Below, piece after piece: positions 48,804 through 60,434 of a DNA stretch of 64,000 bases; within the stretch, counting starts at the first letter, position 1, and each line of letters starts with the position of its first letter. The stretch is from Marisa cornuarietis. Taxonomy: Eukaryota > Mollusca > Gastropoda > Architaenioglossa > Ampullariidae. The stretch lies in the NCBI GenBank assembly GCA_004794655.1, contig SMMW01000046.1:8233501-8297500 (forward strand). The letters run 5' to 3'. The position numbers and the translations under genes were made by a program. Under the pieces are notes generated by a model. That model made no database searches, had not been told where the DNA came from, and saw only the letters and a program-made list of their open reading frames with translations.

Positions 48804-50803
48804 TTGCATGTTATTACGTTGTTTATATCATATGTAGCTATTAACAAAGGCACTATATAACTATTTTCTTAGCAGTTGCATTGATTGATGCTTCTCAGTT
48901 TCAGTCATTTTTTTGTAAAGATGTTTTCTTTAAGAGACAGATCATGTCTCTGGATGCTTCTTCAAAACAACACTCGACAGAGGTGCCTTCAGAAGATACT
49001 TTTGTAGCACCCGATTGGTATGTCTCAGAAGGATATGATATTTTATGTCTTAAGGGTTAAAAATCATGTAACATTTTGATTAATGTATCAGATGATGTGT
49101 TGGAACAAAATAGATTTTCTTTCATCATTAACTATGAAGCATATGAAGAGAAAATTTTAATGGTACGATGGAATACAAATCAGGTCTTCTTGAATTACTT
49201 AACTGAGAATTCATTGGCCACCTTAGTGTTTATTTTTGTAACAACATTTGTGGCAGATGCTGCAAGTTGCACTTTATCATGACGATGTATAAATGTAAAT
49301 TATGTAATATATATGCAGTTTGGCAGAAATGTGCAATTTTCCCATTTGATATTACAAAGTTGGTTTGCTTGTGTGGGGAAAATGAATCTAGCATTCACTG
49401 TGTGGGACCATACTAGTGAATACCTGTGATAAATCTGTGATATCACTGTGTTTGAGTCTTGCTTAATCAGATTTTTATCATCAGATTACGAACATGTAAC
49501 TGATAACAAAAAAAAAAAAATTGAGTGTTACTGGCTTGAGTATTTATTTGTCTTCAAAATTGTTACTTCTAATGTGGGTAGGCATTTGCACATAAGGATT
49601 GTAACAAATGCCTAGAGGACAATTGTTTTTGATAGCATTAATAGACTCTACATGTCAGTCATGAGATATGAGAGAAATGAGGAAACTGTGAAAAGCGAAC
49701 AAAAGCAAGACATTTTACCATATTTATAAAATATGCTAACTTTAAGTTCTGCTGTGTAGACTAAAGTTTCTTCTCCAGAAATGGGCGTTACAGTGCTTGT
49801 GTCGACTCAAAGTCACAGCTGTGAAAGGAAAAGGCAAGTGCAGTGGCGTTGGGCTTAAGTGATTGTTACTGACATTCTTAACTTTTTTTTCTCAGAACTT
49901 TCGGGTTTCAAATGAAACATTTACTAACAATCATGTCTAAAACACAACTATGCTCTGGTCTTGGAGGCCATCATGTTTTGTATACTATTTCGTAAAGGAA
50001 AACAAGCTGACCCTAATTCAAGACGTAGGAGGAACCATTTGACAAGAAAGGGACTCTCTGTCAAGCTCATCTTCTCTGCTTTGCTGTACTCGGTTTGAAA
50101 TTGTACTGCATGATCACCAGTATGCAAACATTTAGGCAAGCATGTAGGAGACTAAGGGGAAACTCTAGTGCCAGACAGTTTTGATGATATCACTTGACAA
50201 AGAAACATTGCAGCCTCTTTGTTTTGCCCTAGAGCTGCATTTTAGACATGACTGTAAATAATTGTTTTGCAACCTAAAAGTTTGAGAGGGTGGCTATTTT
50301 GTAGCCAAACAGTGGGGACTATGGTATAAGAAAGAAATTTTCTTCCCATACACTTAATAAGAGGCAGGCAGAGAGACAGAAAAATGGATGGAGTCGAACA
50401 AATAATATGGCTGCATTCCCTCCACAGCAGAGCTGCAGTGTTGAGTCATGACTAGGGCTTAAATGCCATAGCCACCTCTTCCTCTTTTTTGTATGTGGCC
50501 GACCAGATCTTTAAGGTTTGTCATCTCATTTCGGCTCTGCCTTTACTTACCCATTACGGGGCTAAACTTTTCATGATACTCCTGTAGGTCCACGCTGAGG
50601 TGTTTGGAGGGAGTAAGCTACTGTCCACACTCCACACCCCTCATATATTTTTTAAGCCCAATTTGCTATTTCACTTGCCATTTCTTTTCATTTAACAGAG
50701 TCAGCAGGAGGTAACTGATTTCCAACATTTAATGGTTTTTCAACAGCTCCAGAGAGTGTTCCAGAATTTGCTATTGTAGAAAAATAACTTTTGTTGATAT
50801 CTT
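48804..50803 (+). other. TTC7 3' UTR and downstream flank
   Basis: AT-rich sequence after the TTC7 stop. No canonical AATAAA was placed with confidence; a TATAAA variant occurs at about 49287. The part at about 50440-50630 is less AT-rich and may be an old repeat. No further exon seen. Confidence 0.5.
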
Positions 50804-50812
50804 GAAGTGGAA

Positions 50813-51487
50813 GGTGACCGGACACTTAATCCCCGGACACTTAATCCCCGACACTTCATCCCCGACACTTCATCCCCTAGACACTTAATCCCCAGACACT
50901 TCATCCCCAAATCGCAACACAACACTCAAAACTGCTATTTTGTGAACTTGAAATATTATAAGAGAAATGTGTCGCGTGGTAACTCTGGGTAACTCTGGTA
51001 AGACTGGGTTGCGCTGGGTTTACAATTATGTGCGCCGGGAGAGAGAAACGTCCAAAGAAGAAGTAGGCTGAATTGGCCATGAGAATCAGCAACATTGTAC
51101 AGCGATATGAGGCAATGGATCGTCTTCTGTACCTTCGATCATTAGCTTACCTGTCATATTGATTAACAACACTTTTCATATCTTAATGTTGAAGAACATT
51201 GACTTTAATAGCTCACATGAACTGTAACTAATGTTATAAATGTTAAAATTAAGTATTATTTTAATTGTCAAACTTATTTTGATGTTTACATGAAATAATT
51301 ATTTGAATTTGAACTAAATTTTTCATTCACTTCATAATTTTTTTAGTTGAAATTTCATTTTGAGGATGAAGTGTCTGGGGATTAAGTGTCTGGGGATTAA
51401 GTGTCTGGGGATTAAGTGTCTGGGGATTAAGTGTCGGGGATGAAGTGTCTGGGGATGAAGTGTCTGGGGATTAAGTGTCTGGGATTC
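50813..51487. mobile_element. DNA transposon (MULE-like MITE) with inverted tandem arrays
   Basis: A 675-bp element bounded by an exact 9-bp repeat GAAGTGGAA (50804-50812 and 51488-51496). The left end has six tandem units of GACACTTMATCCCC; the right end has eight units of the reverse complement (GGGGATKAAGTGTC), forming extended inverted termini. The middle (about 50915-51355) is AT-rich with no ORF. A 9-bp target duplication with long tandem-structured inverted repeats fits Mutator-like elements (inference). Lies about 2 kb downstream of the TTC7 stop. Confidence 0.8.
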
Positions 51488-51496
51488 GAAGTGGAA

Positions 51497-53448
51497 CATG
51501 GTTAGCAGGTGAATGTGCCAAGTGCCGAACAATCATATACCTGTCATGACTTCTGTTTTGGTGCATACCTTTATTGTCTTCCATTTAATATTTGGGTGGA
51601 AGGAACATCTGATGTTTGACTAGTCACTTGTAGATGAGGCTGTAAGAGTTTTGACAGTATAAAAGCTATAGCAGGTGTTTCACTTATTAAAGGTTCCAAA
51701 ATGTTTGCTCGAAGCAGAAAAATGTAACAGAAAAATAATGCATGTTTAAGTTAAAATGCTTTATTTATTTATTAAAATTATCTTATTATCTATATATATA
51801 CAGGCAGTAAAAAGTTAAGAGGCATTTATTGAAGGCTGAAAATGAATGTTATTTTTCCGACATCTTCTTTTACTATCATTAGTAAATCACTTGCTGTGCA
51901 TTTTATCTTCTTATTTATGCTGAACACTGTTTTCTGTTACACAGTAGAAGTAAAAATACTTATGACTTGATCAAGTTCTTTTTCTTGTGAAACTGCTATA
52001 GACCTGAGAGCTACATTTTTATCTTGTTTTGGAGTATTATATAACTGTTTGAAATCCCTTCTGGATGGACTGTTTGCTCTTGTATAAGCATGCCTTTTTA
52101 GAACATAAATCTTTGTGAGGACTTATCTTGCTTGAGAATTTTACTGATATTGTATTCAGATTTCACATCACAGTTAAAGTTATTCACCTAAAAAAACGTT
52201 ATTTCAAACACTGAGATGATTAATGAGGGCTAGGTGAGATGCGTGTTTTGTCTTGCTGTAGTTGGACAATGCCTAAGAACTTAGGCAACGGTTCTTTGCA
52301 CTTAACTCTGCGCCACCGTGCAGTCGGTGCCTCAAACACATTAGAGGAAGATGTGGGTGTAAATAAATAGCCAACCCTGCTGAGCCCCCTAGCGGGAGAA
52401 CGATTAGGAGCCATGTTTTCATTTCGTAAGCAAACCCTTCCTGTATGATCTGATGAAAAAGTGGCTGACGGGTTTATGTTTGAAGAGATAAACCAAAAGA
52501 CACGCATCGGCGTTGGTTTGCACAGACACTGCCTGTGTGGGATGTACAGACTAGCCTCGGTACCTTCATTTGAGCGTGAAGTGTCAAAAAGGCGAATAGA
52601 TATTTGGGTTTTCTTTTCCAGACCCTTCTGTACTGCGTGACGTCTGCGATCAGAAGACGTTCGATCGAGTGACTTGTCTCTTATCCAGCTTCAGCGACAC
52701 CGGTCCCTCGCCTCGCCTGCCTCGCCTCCATCATCTGTAGCTGACGCTGCCTCACACTGCGCGTCGCACTTGTCCGCCCTGCCGCAGCTTCCTGGCTGCA
52801 GACAGTAGCGTAAATATTCTTCACGGAAACTTAGACAATTCCAGCAAACAGCGCCAGCTGCAGTAACTGACACCTCCGTCTTATCTTCCTTTCGCCTGTA
52901 ATCTCATGTTATGCATTTTACGTAATTTACGCCCCCTTAGTGGCAAACAATGGAAGAGAAGTCAGTATGATGGGCCTCCGCCGTGCCAACAAACGCTTCC
53001 GAGAGATATGTCCAAACCGCACTCAGCGTGAGCTTTTTTTTTTTTTAAGTAGACACGTTTCGCTCAACTATTGCCGGCTCTCAAATGCCAGAGCGAATAC
53101 AAACAGATCGTCGATTAAGTACATATAACTGCAGCGTCGCAGTTCAGCGAGCAATGAGAGCAAGACTCGGAATGCAAGGGAATCTAATGCTGTTGTAAAT
53201 CAGTAGTTGCTGTGGCATGGCTAGACGATGTTAAAGCAATTTTAATTATCCATCCAGCTGTAATAATTAAATGTTCAAGTTGATCGGGGGGGGATGGGGG
53301 AGAAGGAGTATAAAGAGATGGAAGAATCGATGATTTTGCAAAGATCACCGCAGGACGTCTGACCGCACTTCCGGTCACCTGCGGCTGTGGCTGTAGGAAA
53401 CGGGATGTAAACTGTATAATAAACGCCGACTCATTTCAAACTAGCTAT
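51497..53448. other. Intergenic, no supported gene
   Basis: AT-rich to about 52.2 kb, then more GC-rich. A cysteine-rich minus-strand frame at 52691-52890 has an ATTACAG acceptor-like site upstream but an Ala/Glu/Gly-rich, low-complexity end, so it is not called. Nothing else recognised. Confidence 0.4.
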
Positions 53449-53679
53449 TTATTTGAACCCAAGATTAGTCCAGAGTTTCGGAGGAGAGATGCCATCTGCG
53501 TGTAAATATGCCGTGCACGCAGCCAGTGCTGGATCACAATCAAGGAAGCCCTCCTCAACACAAAGTAAACACATACCGCACCTGTAACAGTCGGAGCAGA
53601 GCTCTCCTTTTTTTGTGTGTCGAAAGCTCATTATTTTCTCGATGGATAATTTTTGGTATGATTTCCGGATGACAATCAA
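53449..53679 (-). CDS. Candidate cysteine-rich terminal exon, unknown
   Basis: Unrecognised. A minus-strand open frame ends LWTNLGFK and a TAA that overlaps an AATAAA (plus TTTATT at about 53446-53451), as in a compact last exon. A TTACAG acceptor-like site precedes GTGCGGTATG, which would start the exon at about 53587. The peptide has CSDCYRCGMCLLC upstream and in it, then FLDCDPALAACTAYL. If spliced at TTACAG the exon is about 46 codons. No partner exon is established; an ATG-started small ORF (from MSFRHTKK) is the alternative. Chance occurrence cannot be excluded. Confidence 0.25.
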   Translation of the reverse strand: MIVIRKSYQKLSIEKIMSFRHTKKGELCSDCYRCGMCLLCVEEGFLDCDPALAACTAYLHADGISPPKLWTNLGFK

Positions 53680-54230
53680 GTGATACGCACAAAATCATTT
53701 GTCTCCTTAATATTTAATTGAGACATCTTTAACATATTAATGCTTTTCGTATGTGAAACATAACTATTGAAGGTGCGTGCCTAGTGTCAGGCTGTCGGAT
53801 TGTCCCTGGAACTGTTGGTCCCCTAACCAGTTACGTCGCTCGAATTGCTGTGTCCAAGAGTTAGGCAATGAGTGGTACTGGCGTCCGCCAGGGTCATCTT
53901 GTCGAGCAGTTCTTTCCTCCCGTCATCTGTGCCACTGCCTTCCCTTACCGACAGCCTGTCTTTATCCCTACAGGGGGCTTACCCTGAAATCCTCTGTTAA
54001 TGTAGACAGCGCGATGTCTGGAAAAGCAGATCAAACAGAGATATTTAAGTAAACAAGCACATAAGGATAAATTGCTTTTATTTTTCATATCTTTGTTTGA
54101 CTACAAGGGTTGAAATTATCGAAGGGAAGTCACTGTTGGTATTCACCGGAGCTCGTGTTGCACTCTGTAGTAGTCAAGGGACATGTCGGCAAACAATTTA
54201 GTATGCAGGCAAACAAGCGTAAAAGTAAAT

Positions 54231-54530
54231 TCACAAAATTGCATTGGCGCTGGGAAGATTTACTCGTCGAAATTTGAGTTCGTAGCTGACTGGACTGACC
54301 GTCTTGATCGTTGTAACCAACGGCATCACCATTTTTATTTTATCCTCTGTGGACATTGCTGCAAGGGTCTCTACAAGATTGAGAAAAGACTTTATGGAAG
54401 GACTGGGCTGAGCTCGGTACTGTTTCATGAAATGCGACGGAAAAAACTCTTCCTTCTCAGGATACAAGCCTGCAAAGATCCGCATGTACAGAAAGGGGTC
54501 GACACCCCTGACATCCAGAATAGACACAGA
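54231..54530 (-). CDS. Candidate coding exon, unknown protein
   Basis: Unrecognised. A minus-strand frame is open from a TAG at about 54552 to 54231. The peptide is balanced and protein-like: VDPFLYMRIFAGLYPEKEEF, then SIKSFLNLVETLAAMSTEDK, then VSPVSYELKFRR. A possible acceptor (CCTGTAG) lies at the upstream edge and a possible donor (CGACGA then GTAAAT) follows ELKFRR at about 54258. No methionine start is near the 5' edge, so an internal exon is more likely than a whole gene. It may belong with the candidate exon at 53.5 kb, but simple joining gives a phase mismatch. Confidence 0.35.
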   Translation of the reverse strand, partial: SVSILDVRGVDPFLYMRIFAGLYPEKEEFFPSHFMKQYRAQPSPSIKSFLNLVETLAAMSTEDKIKMVMPLVTTIKTVSPVSYELKFRRVNLPSANAIL

Positions 54531-54552
54531 TACACTTACATCACAGAGCTAC

Positions 54553-56240
54553 AGGTGATGGAGAGCTGAGACCGCATGTTAACTAGGCACATCCATGGAC
54601 ATCAGGGACTCGACCTCTTTCTGCGCATGGACACGTTTGTAATCTAGAGACCCAATTTCGGGGGAGGTGGAAGTGCAGGGAAATTCACTCACAATTTTGG
54701 GAAACAGTATCTAGAGCTGACCTCAGCCCAGCGATTTGAAAAAAAACAAACTTTCAGAGATGATGTAATAACACTTGCCAATTTTCCACATTTAAAGGCT
54801 GAAGCTACCACGGCGATCGTGCCGCGAACTTGTATTAATACACGTCCGTGATCGTATGGCGTCTGTCACCTCGTGGCTAACAATACTTCGCCGGTGAGAC
54901 ACCAATCAGTTAACGAGCAACGGCCGGAGCCTGGGGGCTCTTCACGGCCTTTTGGCGAACATCAAATGGCTCTATCCCCAGGATTTTGACAGGTAATGCC
55001 TAGCGGACTTTACCTCCCCTTGTTTTTGTTTGAAACGACTACCTGTACGTGAATCTGAATTCTTATTTTTATTACCGAGTACACTGTGCATACGTGGTGC
55101 TCTTTTGACAATTGTCTCCTCTCATATATATATATGCCCCCCCCCAACCACCACCGGTGCAATCCCCATCCACAATGAAAAGAATCTATTTACTGTAGTG
55201 GGGTAGGGTAGACCCGACGTAAACAAATTGGAACTGGGGTGCAATAACTTTTAATGAAAAGAATCTTTTTCCAAAACTATTAACCATAATCTCCCGATTA
55301 ATTCATCTGAAGAAATGCTGCATTTTTCTGAAACGTCTTTCTTTACAGCAGACGCCACATCTCCGCTGGTTGTATCAGCCTGTTTTGACGGTCCTTCATG
55401 GGGAAAGTGGAAACCCGCTTGTCAAACCGTCGTTGCTGCGGAATCAGAGAGCAGCGCTTGGGTTCGGAGGCTGGCATTGACATGTCGAGTGACCATAAGG
55501 CTCGGTGCGGTCTGGCCACAAGAAGTATATATGTGACAGGCGAGCTCGATTAAGCCTCCCTGCATAACGATCTGTTTAATTGATACGGCGGGCGGCTGAT
55601 AAGGCCACACTCAACTTGTCTGAGGATGCCGGGAGGAGGATACCCAGTCTTTAGGACGAGGCGGACGTGAATAGCGCGCGCACAGTGAGCGAGGTGAGGC
55701 TCTCCGCGCTGAAGTTGCCAGGCTCGGCGCGTGCTTGTCAGCAAGATGCGGGGTACGTAAGGGGTAGGGGTGGGATAAATAGAGAAGGGGAGGAGACTGC
55801 GATGGTTTATGATGTGTTTATAGGCGTCAGCGTCGTTTGGTGTTATTGGGAACGCGTGCCACTTGCAACAGGTTTACACTGAGACTGTGGTACTCCTCTA
55901 GCCTCACTTTTATTTATCCCTTCCCCCCCCTCCTTCCTTCACTATGCCTCCAGAGTACAACTCGGTCTGTAGGTTTTGCTGTTATGTTCGTACATCGAGT
56001 ATTGCGTTGAAAACTTCAAGCTCTCGTTCTGAATCTGCTCCGTTACAAAACACACACACAGTCTCTCTCTCTCTCACACACACACACACACGTGAATTTT
56101 GCAACGATCGAGTTAAGCAATCATGAACAAAACCTCTCAAGATTATTTCTTCTTCCGATGTCCAACTTGCTTACAACCCTAAGATGTTTCTTTGTTACAT
56201 TTACATCGATACTTTGTCCCCACTTATCACTGGATCAGCT

Positions 56241-56241
<1 letters not shown>
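54553..56241. other. Intergenic, no supported gene
   Basis: Mixed composition; a C-rich tract near 55137 and CA/TC tracts near 56050-56092. No exon or repeat family was recognised. Confidence 0.4.

Positions 56242-56288
<47 letters not shown>
56242..56288. repeat. (TG)n(AG)n compound microsatellite
   Basis: A TG run passes directly into a GA run, bordering the 3' side of a minus-strand SINE. Confidence 0.95.
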
Positions 56289-56480
56289 AGGGGTGTATAC
56301 ATTTCCTCTCCCTCGCTGCCTTACCTCCCCCAAATATCTGCGGTCAGGGACCCACTTCACGGCTGAGTCAACGGGAAGTCCGCTGTGTCACACGGGTTTC
56401 GAACCGGTAATGTCCGCACCTTGGGGTCGGACGCAGCAGTTCACAGCAACTGGCTGTTTGCTCACTCGCCCACCCCAACC
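56289..56480 (-). mobile_element. tRNA-derived SINE, family 2, copy 1
   Basis: On the minus strand: an A-box-like GAGCAAACAGCCAGTTG, an anticodon-arm-like hairpin (GTCCGAC ... GTGCGGAC), B-box GGTTCGAAACC, then a conserved body with TTGACTCAGCCGTGAAGTGG and AGGTAAGGCAGCGAGGGAGA. The acceptor stem is degraded so it is not a functional tRNA. The body resembles gastropod SINEs known to me. A diverged relative is at 63610-63760. Confidence 0.65.
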
Positions 56481-56617
56481 CCCTTTGCACTCTCCGTTGC
56501 TGGATGGTTCGCCAGACAGTCAGCTACAAGGCTTAGATCTTACTATCTGTTTGACTTCTAGACACTAACTATCCATCTGGTGCCCAGGAGGGAGCAGGGA
56601 GAGAGAAGCCATCACAG

Positions 56618-56684
56618 CGATCATACAGTGATCATTATGTGATCATACAGTGATCATACGGCGATTATACAGCGATCATAGAGT
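56618..56684. repeat. 11-bp tandem repeat (GATCATACAGT)n
   Basis: Six to seven diverged units of GATCATACAGT (variants GATCATTATGT, GATCATACGGC, GATTATACAGC). Each unit contains GATCAT. Non-coding. Confidence 0.8.
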
Positions 56685-57564
56685 GGAGATTTGTCATATC
56701 CGCTTATATCTTCGAATCTTGCTCTTGGAGATAAAAGTTAGGGAGCGCTTTCTTTCTTACATCGCAGCAACATCTAGTGACACAGAGTACGTGGGCGACT
56801 GCTTTCCTTGATTTCAGCGAGAAGCCCACGTCTAGTGGCCTAGCCCCCATCTGATTTCTTTCTGCATTTCATTATCCAGAACAACAGAGCAGTCGCCGTC
56901 ATCTAATTGTCATCAGTATCCTCCTCCAAGCAAAGTCTCATCGTTAACATCAATCTCACCCCTCCTTCCCTTTGGGTTATAAAGATGCCACACTTATTCT
57001 TATGTGATGTTAGCTGAAAATAGCGGTCGAATGAACCACTGTCTTTGATCTTTATTCCTCGATTACTCTTAGTGATACAGTTTAAGTGTTCCGCAGCCTT
57101 TAAAACTCACGCCATCGCTTTTGCGACGTTGTTCCCTTCCAACGAAATGTAAAGATTGTCAAGTCAAGATTATCTGTAAGAGTGCCTGCAAGCAATGGGT
57201 AGATGACACCCACTGATTATGGCCATCTGAACTCCTGTCCTTCAGCAAATCCGCACTGGCTGTGAGCAACAATTACATGAGCTTTTTGATGTTCGACCCG
57301 CCATTATTGTCCTACTCATAATGATTAGTAGATACTCTACATAGACACTGCTTTTGAGAGGGAGTGGGAGAGGGGACGAGACAGATAGAAAGAACTGAGG
57401 GCTGGGTGAGGAAGGAAAAAAAAAGAACATAAGAAAGAAGAAGAACGTGAAGAGGGCACGATAAAGAATTTTGCAGAACTTGGTTGTAGGTTTTTTTTTG
57501 ACATTTTCCCAGATAAAAATTTAGAAACAATCACTCATCATTGTTCGGCGTCAACCAATAATGG

Positions 57565-57878
57565 GAAACCTGGAGACCATAGTCACGAAACGAGGGTAAG
57601 TGGTCGCCGTGGGGGCTACATGGGGAACTCACGGACAAACGTGTGTGTCCATAGTTATACTGTGGTGTTCAGACCCCGCGGATGTAGCTTTACCCCCTGG
57701 AGCTGTAGTTATAAAGCAGCGACAAAGATGCCATAAGGTAAAGTAACATAAAGCATTGCTTGTGATGTCTGCACACCGCTTCGCAACTTCGGCGACAAGA
57801 GGGTTGCCCTTGTTTTCCTCCGCTTCGAACCCCGCGGCAACGTTTCACATCGGGCTTCAGAACTACGACCGTTGGGGC
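57565..57878. repeat. Fold-back MITE, family A copy 2
   Basis: Left arm: CATAGTCACGAAACGAGGGT, then CATGGGGAACTCACGGACAA. Right arm reverse-complemented: CGTAGTTCTGAAGC, AACGTTGCCGCGGGG and AACAAGGGCAACC. Central part shares CAGACCCCGCGGATGT and GAGCTGTAGTTATAAAGC with copy 3. It abuts copy 3, so boundaries are approximate. Confidence 0.6.
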
Positions 57879-58176
57879 TGTAGCTATGAAGCGAGGGTAA
57901 GTCGCTGCCGTCGGAGGGGGGGGGGGCAACGTGGGGAACTCAAGGACAAGCCTCTTGTTTCCGAGGTTCTAAAACGGTGTCCAGACCCCGCAGATATTGT
58001 TTTACCCCTGGAGCCGTCGTTATAAAGCGGTGCCAACACTGTCCTGAAGTAAAGAAACATGAACTATTTGTTGGCGGGGTCTGGACTTTATAACTTCGGA
58101 AACAAGACGCTTTTCCTTGAGTTCCCCATTCTGCCCTGGGGAAAGGACTTACTCTTGTATCATAATTACGACCCCA
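57872..58176. repeat. Fold-back MITE, family A copy 3
   Basis: The clearest copy. The left arm (57931-57991: GGGGAACTCAAGGACAAG, CTTGTTTCCGA, GTCCAGACCCCGC) is matched by the reverse complement of 58074-58128. Outer motifs GGGGCTGTAGCTATGAAGCG and GAGGGTAAGTC are matched by the right end (CTTACTCTTG, CATAATTACGACCCC). About 300 bp, no ORF. Confidence 0.75.
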
Positions 58177-58654
58177 GATTGTAACACAACCCCAAACTCT
58201 ACATAAAGGGTCTCGTTTCAGGACATTGCTGTGTTGACGTGGCAAGAGACTTTTAGATATTGCCATATTGAAGGTTTGGAAGATGTACACATTCGAGATT
58301 AAAAAACAAACTGTATGGGAGAGTGTTGTTCTCTTGTGCTTTTTTTTTCGATGGGCTCCTCTGTAGCTGAATAAGCTGGGGAAAAAACCACCGCTGTCGC
58401 ACTCCTTTATCGAGAAAATGTCAAGCCACAGTCGCTGAGAATAAAACACAGGTAAACACCTGGTAAACACCTGTATTACCTGTAAACACCTGTGTTACCT
58501 GTAATTGATCCAATAGTGACTGAATACTTTCAGACATGACACGTAGACACGAATTAAAACATTTTTTCTTCGTCCTAAGTAGTTAGCAATAAACGTTTTG
58601 ACGTGCGACTTAACTATGTAAAAACCTACACATTCTCGGTCTTATCCAGGCCAG

Positions 58655-59105
58655 ACAAGAAGGGCGGGGGGGCACAGGGGGGTCTGGTGTACCCGGGCCC
58701 GCGGCTGTGAAGGGGGCCCGGCCTTAGTGGATTATTTTCCTTCTTCTTTTCCTTCGCTTTCTTTTAAAGAAAGGTTAAGATAATATTCCTCAATCTGGAG
58801 ATTTTTTTTTATTATGGAGCGGGGTACCACAAGTTTGATCCTTTACCGTCAGTTTTCCTCATTTACTAACCACTTACGTGTCAACAACTCAAGTAATGAT
58901 GTGGATAGATCCTAATCCACTTGTCCTAATGTTTGCAGTGTATATTACGTTACTGACTGAAATGTAGATACTGACAAGCAAATTGTAAACATATTATTAT
59001 ATACTGGGAAAAAAATTACGATTAAAATTACAAGGGGCCCGGAGAGGCCTGCCCCCGGGGCCCGTTGAGGTAGTCCGTCCTGGGGCCCGTGCTGACTCTC
59101 GGCGG
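58655..59105. repeat. Possible degraded element with GGGCCC-rich ends
   Basis: An AT-rich core is bracketed by stretches dense in GGGGCCC and CCCGGGCCC (58660-58725 and 59033-59105), partly inverted relative to each other. This suggests old transposon termini, but no clean inverted repeat or target duplication was established. Confidence 0.35.
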
Positions 59106-59373
59106 CCCCTGGTCTTATCACACAACTGATTTGTTTCTTTGTACACCCTTGTCGTCTGCTACTTTATACACGATTACCTTTCTTTGTTCTTCCTTTGATC
59201 ATCTGTTTTCGGAACTGACCCACCTTCACTCGCACGTTACTCAGAAGGAAGGGAGGGGAGCTCCTTCCCATGCAATCAACGCCTTCTGCTAGTCCCCCCT
59301 CCCCACACCTTCAGACTCCCTTGCTCCCAACCCCTCCCCAACCAGAAGGTCGAGAGAGACGAATCGCAGCTCC

Positions 59374-59648
59374 CTAAAATTTATAGCTTTTTAAAGGGGC
59401 TACAGACGGCAGCAGATATCTCCTCCTTTCCCGAAGCTTGAAGCAGTCGAAGCCAGGTTCCACGGCCACACTTCCGGTTCGCTGAGAGACATCCTCATCT
59501 CCAGGCACCGCCTTCTCGCTGGCTTTAATGGCCGTCACCCGTCGTTGGGCAGCCGATGATTGCCTCTCTTTTCTCATTCGGTCTCGTCTATTAAATCTGA
59601 AGAGAGTGGGGTTCCGGGGATTTCCAGTATTTCTGACTCTCTCTCTCA
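59374..59648 (-). CDS. Candidate terminal exon, basic tail, unknown
   Basis: Unrecognised. On the minus strand a strong acceptor (TTCTTTTCTTCTTCGTTTCC, TGCTCTTGCAG) precedes GTGAGAGAGAG, and the frame then stays open for about 91 codons to TAG. The peptide is basic and varied: RNTGNPRNPTLFRFNRRDRM, then QRRVTAIKASEKAVPGDEDV, then RRYLLPSVAPLKSYKF. It could be a cytoplasmic tail of a membrane protein (guess). No upstream exon was found before the right edge of the window, and no AATAAA is placed downstream. Confidence 0.3.
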
Positions 59649-60370
59649 CCTGCAAGAGCAGGAAACGAAGAAGAAAAGAATATTGAGAGACAGGGAAAGG
59701 CGATAAAAGAGAAATGAAAATTAATTGAAGTAGCGAAGAATAAAGAGAGAAAGGCTTCTGTTTGTTTTTTATATAAAGAAAAGAAACAGATTCTACCATG
59801 TTGATGGGGATGCAGATACGTTCAACAAATTAAAAAAAAGAAAGAAAACACTTAGAGAAAATAAAACAGAAGAAGAGAAATGTAGGGCAGATAATCATGC
59901 TGGCTGAGCATTAATATTTCCTATTTACCTCTCACGCGTTGTGACGAAAACAATTATCATCTGAATGTTTGAGCTAAACACACCATAGTTAACACAAACA
60001 CAAGTTTGAACAACCCACAACCCATTCTGACCGGGTTAAATTACACAGCATTTCATCCACTCGTCTAGATGGAGTGAGCTGTCACCAGCAAGAGCGAGTA
60101 TACACGGTCACTGACAGCAGTGTCCGAAATTTCTAGATCTTTAAACGTTCGTCCACCTCCGTAGTAAGTAAGCCTGCCTACGGGTGACGTCACGCGGGGG
60201 GGTTGGAGGTCGCAGTTCTTTTCGAAAAATCGTCGTCCATCGCGAAAGAAGCGCCATCTTTTGTCATCTTGCTGCAGGACTTTGGTGGTGCACCACAGAG
60301 ACGAGCACCTGCTGTTGCTGCTGTTCTGTGTGTTTGTGTATGTGTGTACACGTGCTCGGTATCGTGTGTG

Positions 60371-60434
<64 letters not shown>

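Noticed and set aside
52691..52890. Cysteine-containing minus-strand frame with an ATTACAG site upstream
   Set aside because: The downstream half is repetitive Ala/Glu/Gly/Asp from short GAGGCG repeats; no homologue or polyadenylation signal.
54183..54569. 128-codon plus-strand open frame
   Set aside because: It overlaps the more protein-like minus-strand frame and has no recognisable domain or splice context.
56380..56470. tRNA gene suggested by the B-box GGTTCGAAACC
   Set aside because: The acceptor stem and A-box do not fold properly and a SINE body follows, so it is a SINE head and not a tRNA.
56092..56568. 158-codon plus-strand open frame
   Set aside because: It runs through a TG/AG microsatellite and the antisense of a SINE; no family resemblance.
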